DNA of 41,427 nucleotides from Verrucomicrobiales bacterium (GCA_002729295.1 PBTU01000114.1:1-41427); one strand, 5' to 3'. Positions 16,959 through 25,373 are shown, counted from the stretch's first letter. The notes: generated by a model not told the origin, from the sequence alone. Numbers and translations: made by a program.

Positions 16959-18038
16959 TTAGAGGAGCTCTGTGGGAAGTTTTGGGCCGAGGTTTTTGAT
17001 GGCGTCGGCTTGGTGTCGGTTGGCTACGAGGAGGGCGTCGTCGGTTTGGACGACAATGAGGTCGTCGACTCCGAGGAGGGCGACGCGGGAGTCTTTGCGG
17101 GCGTTGAAGACGATGTTGTTGGAGGCATCGATCTCGGTGATTTCGGTGTTGGTCTGATTTTGATCGCCCTGGGTGGGGAAGTATTTCGCGATGGAGATCC
17201 AGGATCCGACGTCGTCCCAGTCGAAGGTGGCTTCGATATTGAGGACGCGGGAGGCTTTTTCCATAAGAGCGTAGTCGATGGAGATGGGGGTGAGGTTGGG
17301 GAATTTGTCCGCTGTGGTGGCGATGACGTCGTTAGAGTCCTTGAGCTGATCAATGAAGCCGGCGAGTTCCGGTGTGTGTTCACGAAGTTCGTTGGTGACG
17401 GTTTTTAGCGACCAAACAAACATGCCGGCATTCCAGGCGAAGTTGCCTTGGCGAAGGTATTCTTCGGCGAGTTCAGGATTGGGTTTTTCACGGAAAGTGG
17501 TGACCTCCATGGCCTTGTGAGTGGTGTCGAAACCGAGAGCGGCGGCTGGTCCGCGCTCGACGTATCCATAAGAAGGGCAAGGCCATGTGGGCTTGATCCC
17601 GATAGTGACGAGGGCGTCGGTTTGGGAGGCGATGGTGAGGCTATCGCCGAGGACGGATTGGAATGAATCGGTGTCCTGGATGAGTTGGTCGGAGGGGAGG
17701 ACGGCCATGGTGGCGTCGGGATTGCGTGCGGCGATGAGTCCGATGCCGAGAGCAACGGCGGGAGCGGTGTCGCGTTTGGCGGGTTCGGCGAAGATGTTTT
17801 CGGCGGGGAGTTTGGTCGCGATTTTGCGAACGGCCTCTTCTTGGAGCGAGTTGGTTAGAATGAGGATATTCTCAAGGGGGATGAGTCCTTCGAGGCGGTC
17901 AATGGTTTGATTGAGAAGAGTGGAGTCGTCGAAGAGGTTGAGAAGTTGCTTTGGTTTAGCATTTCTGCTGAGGGGCCAGAAGCGGGCTCCGCTGCCACCA
18001 GCGAGAATCAGGGCATAGTTGTTACTCATCTCGGGCAT
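16959..18038 (-). CDS. manC: Mannose-1-phosphate guanylyltransferase (GDP-mannose pyrophosphorylase)
   Basis: The enzyme makes GDP-mannose from mannose-1-phosphate and GTP. The 359-residue protein has the nucleotide-binding signature 'LILAGGSGARFWPLSRNAKP', the substrate elements 'EPAKRDTAPAVALG' and 'VLPSDQLI', 'FREKPNPELAEEYL' and 'GNFAWNAGMFVW'. The C-terminal phosphomannose isomerase domain of bifunctional ManC/AlgA proteins is missing, so this is the short, single-function form. Start codons at 18038 and 18029 are both possible. GDP-mannose would serve the LpcC-like transferase downstream; no phosphomannomutase gene is present in the window. Confidence 0.93.
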   Translation of the reverse strand: MPEMSNNYALILAGGSGARFWPLSRNAKPKQLLNLFDDSTLLNQTIDRLEGLIPLENILILTNSLQEEAVRKIATKLPAENIFAEPAKRDTAPAVALGIGLIAARNPDATMAVLPSDQLIQDTDSFQSVLGDSLTIASQTDALVTIGIKPTWPCPSYGYVERGPAAALGFDTTHKAMEVTTFREKPNPELAEEYLRQGNFAWNAGMFVWSLKTVTNELREHTPELAGFIDQLKDSNDVIATTADKFPNLTPISIDYALMEKASRVLNIEATFDWDDVGSWISIAKYFPTQGDQNQTNTEITEIDASNNIVFNARKDSRVALLGVDDLIVVQTDDALLVANRHQADAIKNLGPKLPTELL

Positions 18039-18118
18039 TCAATCGATTGAGGTGCGGATTGTCAAAACCGTCTAGCGTCCCTTTTTCTGTTGGGGTCAGG
18101 TGATCTCTGCGCTATAGT

Positions 18119-18445
18119 ATGTCCATGAACGATTCCTATGACGAACGCGACTGGGTGGATACAACGGCAGCTTTCGCTCCGGCAGTGCTTGGTGCGGCAG
18201 CAGGTTTGCTGGTGGCTGATGTCCTAAGTGACGAAGCGCGCAAGCCGGTTGGTCTTTCTCTGGCTTGTCTCGGATTGGCTGCGCTGACACCGATGTTGGT
18301 GGAGACCATGATTGATAAATTAAATGGACCAGGAACTCGTCGGGGATCACAGCGCACTTTGCGCGGGATTCGGGACTCCGGTCTCCCTCCCCGTGATATC
18401 AGCTATGTTGGTGCCGAATTGGGTGACGAGCTGGGAGTTGGCTAA
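18119..18445 (+). CDS. Small hydrophobic protein, unknown function
   Basis: The 108-residue protein runs against two minus-strand neighbours, manC and the dTDP-glucose dehydratase. It has an acidic N-terminus, then two hydrophobic stretches rich in small residues: 'FAPAVLGAAAGLLVADVL' (about 20-37) and 'VGLSLACLGLAALTPMLVET' (about 44-63). These could form a helical hairpin in the membrane. The C-terminal half is polar ('GTRRGSQRTLRGIRDSG'). Its stop codon shares CTAA with the convergent gene. No family is recognised. The consistent amino-acid pattern argues for a real gene, but moderately. Confidence 0.55.
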   Translation: MSMNDSYDERDWVDTTAAFAPAVLGAAAGLLVADVLSDEARKPVGLSLACLGLAALTPMLVETMIDKLNGPGTRRGSQRTLRGIRDSGLPPRDISYVGAELGDELGVG

Positions 18446-19404
18446 ACAATTCGTAGTTGCGAACTAATTTCCCGGACGGTTTCCTCGAAGCCAGTTCGGA
18501 ACGGAATGCGGGCTTTCCAGCCAAGTGATTCCAAAGAGTGCCGGGTTGCGAGGGCGTATCGGGTGTCATGCCCGGGACGGTCATCGACATGACTAATGAG
18601 GGATTCGGGTTTTCCGAGCTGCTTCAGAATGGTGCGGGCGATGCCGAGGTTGGTGTGTTCATCGCGGGCACCGAGGTGGTAAATCTTTCCCGGAGTGCCG
18701 TGTTCGAAGGCTGCGATCAATCCGAGGGCGCAATCCTCGACGTGGATCCAGTCGCGGATTTGCTGGCCGGAGCCGTAGATGGGGAGGGGCTCGTCGCGCA
18801 TGGCGTGATAAATAAGAGTGGGGATGAGTTTTTCCCGATGCTGACGTGGCCCGTAGTTATTCGTGCAGCGAGCGATGACAACATCCTGAAGATAAGTGGT
18901 GTGAGCCGCGATGGTGAGGAGGTCGGCGCTGGCCTTGCTGGCGGAATAGGGGGAAGAAGGGCGGAGCTTGGTGAATTCGTCGAATTTTTTCGGAAAGGGA
19001 GTCGAGCCATAGACCTCGTCGGTGGAGCATTGAAGGAAGGGCACTTTGAGGAGCCGGCATATTTCCAGTAAGGACGAGGCCCCGATTACATTGGTGAGGG
19101 CAAACTCCTGGGTGCTTGCGATTGAGCGATCAACGTGGGATTCTGCGGCGAGATTCAGGACGCCGGTGAATTGATGTTCTTCGATGAGTCCGGTGGTGAG
19201 AGATTGGTCAAGGATGTCTCCTTCCACAATGGTGAGGCGGGAATCGTGATCGGGTCCGACGAGGTGATTTCGGTCGCCCGCGTAGGTGAATTTATCGAGG
19301 ACGATGAGTCTTTCGACTTCGGATCTCTCCAGGATTTTTCTGACCAGAGTTGAGCCGATGAAACCAGCACCACCTGTGAGCAATAGGGAAGAGAGCGACC
19401 GCAT
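18442..19404 (-). CDS. rfbB: dTDP-glucose 4,6-dehydratase-like NAD-dependent sugar epimerase/dehydratase
   Basis: The short-chain dehydrogenase protein (320 residues from the ATG at 19404; a TTG three bases upstream is ignored) has the Rossmann motif 'LLTGGAGFIGSTLVRKIL'. It also has the RmlB-specific 'AAESHVDRSIAST', 'STDEVYGSTPFPKKF' with the Asp-Glu pair of dehydratases, 'YSASKASADLL' with the catalytic Tyr and Lys, and 'RCTNNYGPRQHREKLIPT'. RmlB makes dTDP-4-keto-6-deoxyglucose for rhamnose and other deoxysugars. It is somewhat shorter than typical RmlB, and none of rmlA, rmlC or rmlD is nearby, so the final sugar is unknown. Confidence 0.87.
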   Translation of the reverse strand: MRSLSSLLLTGGAGFIGSTLVRKILERSEVERLIVLDKFTYAGDRNHLVGPDHDSRLTIVEGDILDQSLTTGLIEEHQFTGVLNLAAESHVDRSIASTQEFALTNVIGASSLLEICRLLKVPFLQCSTDEVYGSTPFPKKFDEFTKLRPSSPYSASKASADLLTIAAHTTYLQDVVIARCTNNYGPRQHREKLIPTLIYHAMRDEPLPIYGSGQQIRDWIHVEDCALGLIAAFEHGTPGKIYHLGARDEHTNLGIARTILKQLGKPESLISHVDDRPGHDTRYALATRHSLESLGWKARIPFRTGFEETVREISSQLRIV

Positions 19405-19508
19405 CAACGAAAAGGTATCTGTTTAAGCGGTGAGTAAAAGAGAAAGATCTTCCCTCGAATGGGAATCCCATTGACCGCCCGCTGATCCTGTGATCATTTA
19501 GTTCCACG

Positions 19509-20054
19509 ATGAAACCACGTTATATTTTCACCCTGGGTGGACTGACCGTTGCGTTGGTTTCCTGTGGAGCCTTGAAAAATTTCCAGCAGTCAATGGGTGG
19601 AAGCACTGGTTTTGATCCTTTGGCCGCGCCCGGAGCGTTGCAAAAAAATTCTGCTGTTGTCGTGCCTACGGCGCCGAGTTACACATCGGGGCAGTGGGTG
19701 GAAACCTCCATGCCCAATGCGACATTCTTCCGGAATGTTCCAAGCGGAAACGCAACTGCGGATAAGATGTTGGCGGTAGCTACGCCGATGAAAGTCATTT
19801 CGACCTCGGGGACCTATGTCAAAGTCGAGCTGGATTCGGGGGATGTGGGCTTTGTTCCTGAGATTATGGTTGCCGAGCGTTCGGCTGCCTCGGTTGCCCC
19901 GCTCGTCCCACCACTTGGAGATGGCGTGGCCCCGGTTGTGGCCCCCGAGCCCGAGATTCCAGGCCTGCCTTTGACCTCTCCCCCGGCACCTCTTCCCGAT
20001 GTGGCTCCTCCCCCCGAAGTGCCGGGAATTACTCCTCCGCAAGCCGTCGATTAA
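19509..20054 (+). CDS. Lipoprotein with an SH3-like domain and proline-rich tail
   Basis: The 181-residue protein begins with a signal peptide ending in a lipobox, 'VALVSC', giving Cys20 as the probable lipidated residue. Residues about 55-115 resemble a bacterial SH3 domain: 'ATFFRNVPSGNATADKML', 'PMKVISTSGTYVKVELDSG' and 'VGFVPEIMV'. Such domains often bind cell-wall peptides. The last 60 residues are Pro/Val/Ala-rich ('VAPPPEVPGITPPQ'), as if spanning the wall or periplasm. A T-run follows at about 20094 without a convincing stem. No specific function can be given. Confidence 0.75.
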   Translation: MKPRYIFTLGGLTVALVSCGALKNFQQSMGGSTGFDPLAAPGALQKNSAVVVPTAPSYTSGQWVETSMPNATFFRNVPSGNATADKMLAVATPMKVISTSGTYVKVELDSGDVGFVPEIMVAERSAASVAPLVPPLGDGVAPVVAPEPEIPGLPLTSPPAPLPDVAPPPEVPGITPPQAVD

Positions 20055-20135
20055 TTGTCGTAACTACTTTTCAAATGGTCAGAGAAAACCTCGGGCCGTT
20101 TTTTTTGGCTTTATCGTTGGGGCGATCATTTGAGA

Positions 20136-20969
20136 ATGCCTCTCGTCATGCCTGAAATCATTTCCTCGCTCGTCACTCTCGGCCTACTTGTATTGCTGCA
20201 AGCAGTTCTCGGATTCGACAATTTACTCTACATTTCCCTCGAGTCCCAACGGGCTCCGGAGAGTGAGCAAAGCCGGGTGAGGAAATTGGGAATTGGGATC
20301 GCGGTTGGGTTGAGGATTGTTCTACTCTTTGTGCTGATCAATCTCGTCGAGGCTTTACAGGATCCTTTTTTCACAATTGCCAGCGGAGGATGGGTCGAGG
20401 GAACGTTTAACTTTCATAGTGTGATCGTTCTTTTTGGAGGAGTCTTTATTCTCTACACCGCGACCAAGGAAATCATTCACATGATGTCTCTGGAGGAAGA
20501 CGGAAAAGTTGTCGAACGTGAGCCCAGTTCATCCAAAAAAGTAATTGGTCTGATTGTTTTCATGAACGTGATTTTTTCCTTCGATTCCATATTGAGTGCG
20601 ATGGCTTTGGCGAGTGTGAAAGATGAATCGGGAATGACAACGGGGTATCAAATTGGAATCATGACCGTCGCGATTGTCATTGGTGGATTAATCATGATTC
20701 TTCTCGCCGATAAGGTGACGACCTTTCTTCAGCGCAATCGAATGTATGAGGTGCTGGGGCTTTTTGTCCTCTTTGTGGTAGGTATTATGCTGCTCACCGA
20801 GGGCGCGCATTTGGCGCATCTCAAGTTCTTTGGTAATCCAATCCACGCGATGACTAAGACGACCTTCTATTTCGTCATCGGCGTGCTTCTTCTCACTGAT
20901 ATCGTGCAGGCACGGTATCAGAAGAAGATAAACGCGGAGAAGATGCGCCGGGCCAAGGTCGAGGGCTAG
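20136..20969 (+). CDS. TerC-family integral membrane protein
   Basis: The 277-residue protein shows the TerC pattern of several long helices. It has the acidic signature 'LLQAVLGFDNLLYISLES' in the first helix and the mirrored 'VIFSFDSILSAMAL' in the second half, each with the family's FD pair. Other helices include 'IGIMTVAIVIGGLIMILLA' and 'VLGLFVLFVVGIMLL'. TerC/Alx proteins are associated with tellurite resistance and with manganese export coupled to protein secretion; the ion here is not certain. In-frame starts lie at TTG 20130, ATG 20136 and ATG 20148; 20136 is chosen without strong evidence. Confidence 0.85.
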   Translation: MPLVMPEIISSLVTLGLLVLLQAVLGFDNLLYISLESQRAPESEQSRVRKLGIGIAVGLRIVLLFVLINLVEALQDPFFTIASGGWVEGTFNFHSVIVLFGGVFILYTATKEIIHMMSLEEDGKVVEREPSSSKKVIGLIVFMNVIFSFDSILSAMALASVKDESGMTTGYQIGIMTVAIVIGGLIMILLADKVTTFLQRNRMYEVLGLFVLFVVGIMLLTEGAHLAHLKFFGNPIHAMTKTTFYFVIGVLLLTDIVQARYQKKINAEKMRRAKVEG

Positions 20970-21082
20970 CGGGCGCGGAGATCAGCGGGGGTATGGAGTA
21001 TGCGGGCCACGAGCACGATGATGTTTGCTGTTTTAGGTAATTCGTGGATTCCGGCGAGATCGATTCTACCTTCCCATGACAT
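20966..21082 (-). other. Possible 38-residue ORF in the terC/nucleotidase gap
   Basis: The 218-base gap between terC and the nucleotidase gene contains an ATG-initiated frame on the minus strand of 38 codons. It reads 'MSWEGRIDLAGIHELPK' and then a short hydrophobic segment 'ANIIVLVARIL' before ending in the terC stop region. No ribosome binding site is convincing and no family is recognised. It may be a small membrane peptide, a gene remnant or chance. The rest of the gap shows nothing identifiable. Confidence 0.2.
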
Positions 21083-21187
21083 TTAGTTGGTAATGTTCAT
21101 TGCTTCAAGAGTTAGTAGGTTTGACCGTTGGGGAAAAGCCTGATTGCGATTGTTGAAAAAAAAGGCACTCTTCTCGGTAGTTCAACA

Positions 21188-22669
21188 ATGCTGATGAATT
21201 CCAACCGCAGAAAATTCCTCGGAGGCGCCGCGGCGTGGCTGGCACTGCCAGCTTCCGCCGAATCCGGGCGCTCTCTAAAGACGATCTCCCTGTTTCATAC
21301 GACCGACCTCCATGGCCATATTCTCCCAACGGTGAGTTACGAAGGCATCGGTAACTTGGGAGGGCTTGCTCGTTGTGCGACACAGATACGTAAGTGGCGG
21401 AAAGATTGCCCCGATCATTTGTTGTTCGATATTGGCGATGTTTATCAAGGAACGGTTGAGGGTTACCAAACCAAGGGAGGCGTCATGATCGATAGCTTCA
21501 ACAAGATGAACTACGACGGCTGGGTTTTGGGGAATCACGAGTTCGATTGGGGGCTGGATGTCGTTGAGGCAGCGGTAAAGCGATCATCGATGCCGGTGGT
21601 TACTGGGAATGTCGCGGTAGATGGAAAACGGTCGGGTGCAATTGAAGGAAATGCCTTTTCAAAACTGGCTCCGTGGATTGTGCGTGAGGTGGGCGGATTT
21701 CGGATTGGCTTGATTGGGTTGGTGACGCCGGGAATTCCCTACTGGTCGCGACCGGAGTTGTTGAAAGGGTTTGGCGTTTTTGATCCGGAGGAAAGTCTTA
21801 AGCAAAGTGTCGATGAATTGCGCGCAGAGAAGGTCGATGCGATAGTTGTGCTCGGCCACATGGGCTATCGTTATAAAGAGGACTACGCCAATCCGATTCA
21901 ATCCCTGCTGAAGAAGGTTCGTGGAATCGATGTCTATATCGGAGGCCATTCCCACCAGGATCGTCCGAGTTGGTATTCTTTTGGTGTGCTTTGCACGCAG
22001 GCAAATTACCATGGCTTGAATTGCGGACGGGTTGATTTGGCCTTTGACGTGGAATCGCGCAAGCTGGTTCATCGCAATGCCTGGACGGTCTTGATGGATG
22101 CCCGGGTTCATTTGGATCCGCTTATCCTCGAAAGCACAAAGTCAGTAGTCGAGGCCGCGGATGAGAGGAGAAAGTCGGTGATTGGTGAGGTAAAGTCTGC
22201 GATTTCGACCTACGGAAAGAGGAGTAAGTTTTGGAGGCTTCTTTGCGAGTCCTTCAAAGTTTCGGCAGCAAAGCATGGCGTTCAGGCTGACGGGGTTTTT
22301 CATGGGACCTTCGAGGCAAAAAAAGTTCTTCCTGGGAAAAAGACGATCGAAGATGCCTGGTCATGGATTCCCTACGAAAACTGGCTGGTACAGGCGTCGG
22401 TCACCGGAGAGCAGATCCGTGAAATCATCGCGGAGGAAAAAGACGTGCGTTATTCGGACCGCGGACTTTTTGGGCTCGATGAGGAAACTCTCGAGAACGA
22501 CAAGCGCTATATCATTCTCTTTAATAGCTACGACAGCCAGTCGGGCGGGAAGAAACTGCCAAAGCTCCGCAATATTCTCGAGGAGCCATCGAGTCAGACG
22601 AAACTCATTCCACTCACTACCCGTGAGGCGGTCATTGATTACTTCGCGGATATGAAAGAGATCGATTAG
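21188..22669 (+). CDS. Tat-exported 5'-nucleotidase/metallophosphoesterase (UshA/SoxB-like)
   Basis: The 493-residue protein (ATG 21188) begins 'NSNRRKFLGGAAAWLALPAS', a twin-arginine signal, which points to export in folded form. The two-metal phosphoesterase core follows: 'HTTDLHGHILP', 'FDIGDVYQGT', 'LGNHEFDWGL', 'VVLGHMGY' and 'GGHSHQD'. The C-terminal half ('VFHGTFEAKKVLPGKKTIED', then 'YENWLVQASVTG') fits the 5'-nucleotidase substrate-binding domain. The likely role is periplasmic hydrolysis of nucleotides or related phosphoesters for phosphate and nucleoside salvage. A frame extending upstream to a TTG at 21128 is rejected because it would bury the Tat motif. Its TAG stop overlaps the convergent nagA stop. 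Confidence 0.86.
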   Translation: MLMNSNRRKFLGGAAAWLALPASAESGRSLKTISLFHTTDLHGHILPTVSYEGIGNLGGLARCATQIRKWRKDCPDHLLFDIGDVYQGTVEGYQTKGGVMIDSFNKMNYDGWVLGNHEFDWGLDVVEAAVKRSSMPVVTGNVAVDGKRSGAIEGNAFSKLAPWIVREVGGFRIGLIGLVTPGIPYWSRPELLKGFGVFDPEESLKQSVDELRAEKVDAIVVLGHMGYRYKEDYANPIQSLLKKVRGIDVYIGGHSHQDRPSWYSFGVLCTQANYHGLNCGRVDLAFDVESRKLVHRNAWTVLMDARVHLDPLILESTKSVVEAADERRKSVIGEVKSAISTYGKRSKFWRLLCESFKVSAAKHGVQADGVFHGTFEAKKVLPGKKTIEDAWSWIPYENWLVQASVTGEQIREIIAEEKDVRYSDRGLFGLDEETLENDKRYIILFNSYDSQSGGKKLPKLRNILEEPSSQTKLIPLTTREAVIDYFADMKEID

Positions 22670-23793
22670 ACCTTTACGCCGCCGAGGTAGGTGCCCTGAA
22701 CCTCGAAGTGTTCGTTGAGGACAACCAAGTCGGCGAGGAATCCAGGTTCAAGTTTTCCGCGGTCTGCTAAGCCCAACGTATGGGCCTGGTTCCACGAGGT
22801 CGTCTCTACCAGCTCGTGAATTGGAATTCGGGTGAATTCGTGAATGTGCCTTAGGCCAGCGGGATACTGCAGGGTTGAGCCAGCGAGCGCTCCATTGCTC
22901 TTGAGGCGGGCGATGCTGTCTTCGATAACAACCTCTAATCCGCCTAACTCCATTTCGCCGTCGTTTTTCCAGGAGGCCGCCACCGAGTCGGTGATGAGCA
23001 TGAGACGTTTAGTTTGGATTTTTTCAAAGATCAATTGGAGCATTTCCGGCGCGAGATGAACGCCGTCGGCGATGAGTTCGATCTGCAGGCCGTCCTCGAT
23101 GAGACCGGCTCCCACGGCTCCAATCTCGCGATGGTGTAGTCCGGTCATGGCATTGCCATAGTGGGTGAGGTGGCTGAGCCCAAAGCCCATTGCCTTGTTG
23201 ATTTCATCGTAACTGGCTTCAGTGTGAGCCGCCGAGGCAATGATGCCGAGTGAATGGGCCTCGCGGACGAGATTGAGGCCTCCGGGAAGTTCAGGAGCGA
23301 GGGAGAGAATGCTGGCTGGGAAAATCTCGTGGAGCTCGCGGAGTTCCACAGGGTCGGATGGGCGGACAAACTCGGGGTTCTGGGCACCGGCTTGATCGCG
23401 ATTGATGAAGGGACCTTCGAGATGCATACCCGGGACGCGGAGGGGGGCGGACGGAGCCCAGTCGGCGATCGTCCGAACAATCTCACGAAGCTTTTCCTTG
23501 GGTTGGGTTAAGGTGGTGGGCAGCCAGGTGGTAACTCCCTCGGCGAGTTTCTTTTCGGCGATGTGTTGCAGGCTGTCGGGGGAGGCGTCGCAAACATCAC
23601 AGCCATCTGCGCCGTGGGCATGAATGTCGATAAAGCCGGGGAGGAGGAGATTCCCTTTGAGATCGATCCCTTCGTTTAATTCAGTGAGGTCGGACATCGA
23701 TCCGAGCCGCGTGATCTGGCCATTATCGACTTGGACAAACCCGTTTTCTTCCGTCAGGCCGGGTGAAATTAGGTGAGCGTTCTTGAGGAGCAT
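22666..23793 (-). CDS. nagA: N-acetylglucosamine-6-phosphate deacetylase
   Basis: NagA removes acetate from GlcNAc-6-phosphate in amino-sugar use and cell-wall recycling. The 375-residue amidohydrolase has 'LLPGFIDIHAHGADGCDV', the metal-binding Glu in 'PGMHLEGPFINRDQAGAQ', metal-ligand histidines in 'ASAAHTEASYDE' and 'LSHLTHYGNAMTGLHHRE', and the catalytic Asp in 'LITDSVAASW'. The C-terminal 'WNQAHTLGLADRGKLEPGFL' is also typical. It overlaps pgsA through TGATG and is probably in the same transcript, although the functions are not related. No nagB or transporter is nearby. Confidence 0.93.
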   Translation of the reverse strand: MLLKNAHLISPGLTEENGFVQVDNGQITRLGSMSDLTELNEGIDLKGNLLLPGFIDIHAHGADGCDVCDASPDSLQHIAEKKLAEGVTTWLPTTLTQPKEKLREIVRTIADWAPSAPLRVPGMHLEGPFINRDQAGAQNPEFVRPSDPVELRELHEIFPASILSLAPELPGGLNLVREAHSLGIIASAAHTEASYDEINKAMGFGLSHLTHYGNAMTGLHHREIGAVGAGLIEDGLQIELIADGVHLAPEMLQLIFEKIQTKRLMLITDSVAASWKNDGEMELGGLEVVIEDSIARLKSNGALAGSTLQYPAGLRHIHEFTRIPIHELVETTSWNQAHTLGLADRGKLEPGFLADLVVLNEHFEVQGTYLGGVKV

Positions 23794-24374
23794 CAGTTGA
23801 TGAGCAAGTTCCAGGATTTTTTAAGGTAGTTGATCCCTGAGATCAAGGTCAGGGCGAAGGCTCCCCAGAGAGAGATGATGGAAAGGGGATTTTCCGGGTT
23901 GGAGAGCGTTTGGAAGAAACTGACGAAGGAGCCCGCGTTTTCAATGGGCCCCATCATGAGCCATACGAGGCAAGTGATGCTATAAGTGAGCTGAAAGGTG
24001 GTTTTCCATTTCCCCAGTCGGTCGGCGGCGATGACCTCGCCTTTTTCCACTGCGATCTGGCGGAGGCCGGTGACGAGGAATTCGCGCCCGATGATTACGA
24101 TGGTGATCCAAGGTGGGCAAAGTCCCACACTGCTGAAGAGGACGAAGGCGGAGGCAACGAGAATCTTATCAGCCAGAGGATCCATGAGCTTGCCGAGCGA
24201 AGTGACGAGATTAAGTTTTCGGGCAAGGTAGCCATCGAGCCAATCGGAGATGGCAGCCATAACAAAGGCCACCAGGGCGACAAGGTATCCTGAGAACCCT
24301 CCCCGACTTGCAGCGATGACAAAGACGGCCGTTAAAACAAGCCTGGCAAAGGTGATGGAATTGGGAAGATTCAA
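23793..24374 (-). CDS. pgsA: CDP-diacylglycerol--glycerol-3-phosphate 3-phosphatidyltransferase
   Basis: The enzyme makes phosphatidylglycerol phosphate at the membrane. The CDP-alcohol phosphatidyltransferase signature is complete: Asp-Trp-Leu-Asp-Gly, then Ala-Arg, then a Gly and two spaced Asp residues in 'DWLDGYLARKLNL' and 'LGKLMDPLADK'. About five or six membrane helices are visible. The TTG at 24374 is preferred because it yields the family N-terminus 'NLPNSITFARLVLT'; a TTG at 24413 would add 13 residues. The gene overlaps nagA by one base (TGATG). Confidence 0.9.
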   Translation of the reverse strand: MNLPNSITFARLVLTAVFVIAASRGGFSGYLVALVAFVMAAISDWLDGYLARKLNLVTSLGKLMDPLADKILVASAFVLFSSVGLCPPWITIVIIGREFLVTGLRQIAVEKGEVIAADRLGKWKTTFQLTYSITCLVWLMMGPIENAGSFVSFFQTLSNPENPLSIISLWGAFALTLISGINYLKKSWNLLIN

Positions 24375-24460
24375 AGGTAAATAGAGTGTGTCGTATCTGA
24401 AGACTACCGACAATCTTTTGCGTTAATAAATGATTTCCATCGCGATCAGTCAGGGGGAAT

Positions 24461-24799
24461 CTAACCCGGTGGCCATTGGAGCTGACGCCCGGCGAGGAGG
24501 TGGAGATGTAAATGGGGCACGGCTTCTCCGCCGTGGGGGCCATTGTTGATGATGACTCGGAAGCCATCTTCGGCGTAGCCTTCCTGGCGGGCGATCTCGC
24601 CAACTTTTAAGAGGAGATGGCCCAGGAGTACTTGGTCGTCGGCAGAGGTTTCGGCGATGCGAGCGACTGGTTTTTTGGGAATGAGAAGAAGGTGGACCGG
24701 GGCTTGGGGCGAAATGTCGTGAAAGCAGAGGCAGAAATCGTCTTCGTAGACGATGTCGGCGGGGATTTCCCGGGCGATGATTTTTTCGAACAAGGTCAT
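24461..24799 (-). CDS. HIT-family nucleotide hydrolase (HinT-like)
   Basis: The 112-residue protein carries the histidine triad 'HLHLHLL' near its C-terminus and the N-terminal 'FEKIIAREIPADIVYEDD' typical of HinT. Such enzymes hydrolyse nucleoside phosphoramidates, including aminoacyl-AMP. Other family marks are 'CFHDISPQAPVHLLLIPKKP' and 'GFRVIINNGPHGGEAV'. A longer frame reaching 24976 exists, but its first 59 residues are low-complexity and lie over the neighbouring gene, so the ATG at 24799 is the real start. It begins one base after the upstream gene ends. Confidence 0.92.
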   Translation of the reverse strand: MTLFEKIIAREIPADIVYEDDFCLCFHDISPQAPVHLLLIPKKPVARIAETSADDQVLLGHLLLKVGEIARQEGYAEDGFRVIINNGPHGGEAVPHLHLHLLAGRQLQWPPG

Positions 24800-24800
24800 A

Positions 24801-25367
24801 TTATAGGTCGACAGAAAGGGTGATCCTTCTCTGTTTGAGTTGGGCGTCTTGTTTGAAGCCTTCGAGGAAGGCGACGATTTCGGAGCAAAGTTGCTGGCAG
24901 GCTTTGGTGGTGGTTTTTCCGCCCCGCATGATGCTGGCGCTTTCCTTAATTTCGCAAAAGCGAATGGATTCGGCACCGCATTCCCGGAGAAGGTTGATTT
25001 CCTCGGTCAGGAGGCAGAAAAAGACGAGTTCGAATCCATTGCCAGCTTCGCGAGCAGATTTGACGAGGGAAACGGTGATGGGGGGAGCTAGGGGGACGAG
25101 ATTGTTGGCGATGGCGTCGCAACCGATTTTGCGAAGCATGACGCGCATGCGTTCGTAGAGGTCTTCGAGTGGGAGAACCCGAAGGGGGCAGCGGTGCTCG
25201 AGGTAGTGCATCACGCCGTCGCGAATGTCGTCGATAAAGGGAAAGTCGTGGCGGTTGCTCGCGATGGCCGCCCGGCTCAGGGATTCGTCAATCCACTCGG
25301 TGCCGTAGCCCACCACATGATGGTGGCCGACTTTGAGCACGGGGAGGTTGCCGACGATGCAGATCAT
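24801..25367 (-). CDS. Unknown protein between nrdR and the HIT gene
   Basis: The 188-residue protein starts 'MICIVGNLPVLKVGHHHVVG' and is not recognised. Its first half, 'WIDESLSRAAIASNRHDFPF' followed by 'DDIRDGVMHYLEHRC' and 'LEDLYERMRVMLRKIGCDAI', has the helix pattern and spacing of an ATP-cone, the nucleotide-binding domain of NrdR and ribonucleotide reductases. The usual KxDG start of the cone is absent. The second half, 'LVFFCLLTEEINLLRECGAE', may form an alpha/beta domain. It lies six bases after nrdR and one base before the HIT gene, so it is co-transcribed with both. A link to nucleotide sensing is inference only. Confidence 0.6.
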   Translation of the reverse strand: MICIVGNLPVLKVGHHHVVGYGTEWIDESLSRAAIASNRHDFPFIDDIRDGVMHYLEHRCPLRVLPLEDLYERMRVMLRKIGCDAIANNLVPLAPPITVSLVKSAREAGNGFELVFFCLLTEEINLLRECGAESIRFCEIKESASIMRGGKTTTKACQQLCSEIVAFLEGFKQDAQLKQRRITLSVDL

Positions 25368-25373
25368 TGAAGG

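Noticed and set aside
16767..17408. 213-codon plus-strand frame opposite manC
   Set aside because: Very acidic, low-complexity translation typical of the antisense of a GC-rich gene; manC on the other strand is unmistakable.
20060..20110. T-rich stretch after the SH3 lipoprotein as a terminator
   Set aside because: There is a run of eight T, but the only stem before it has about five pairs (AAAAC/GTTTT) without a G/C-rich core.
24800..24976. N-terminal 59-codon extension of the HIT protein
   Set aside because: The extension is Pro/Ser-rich, overlaps the neighbouring gene and lacks family similarity; the ATG at 24799 gives a normal HinT length.
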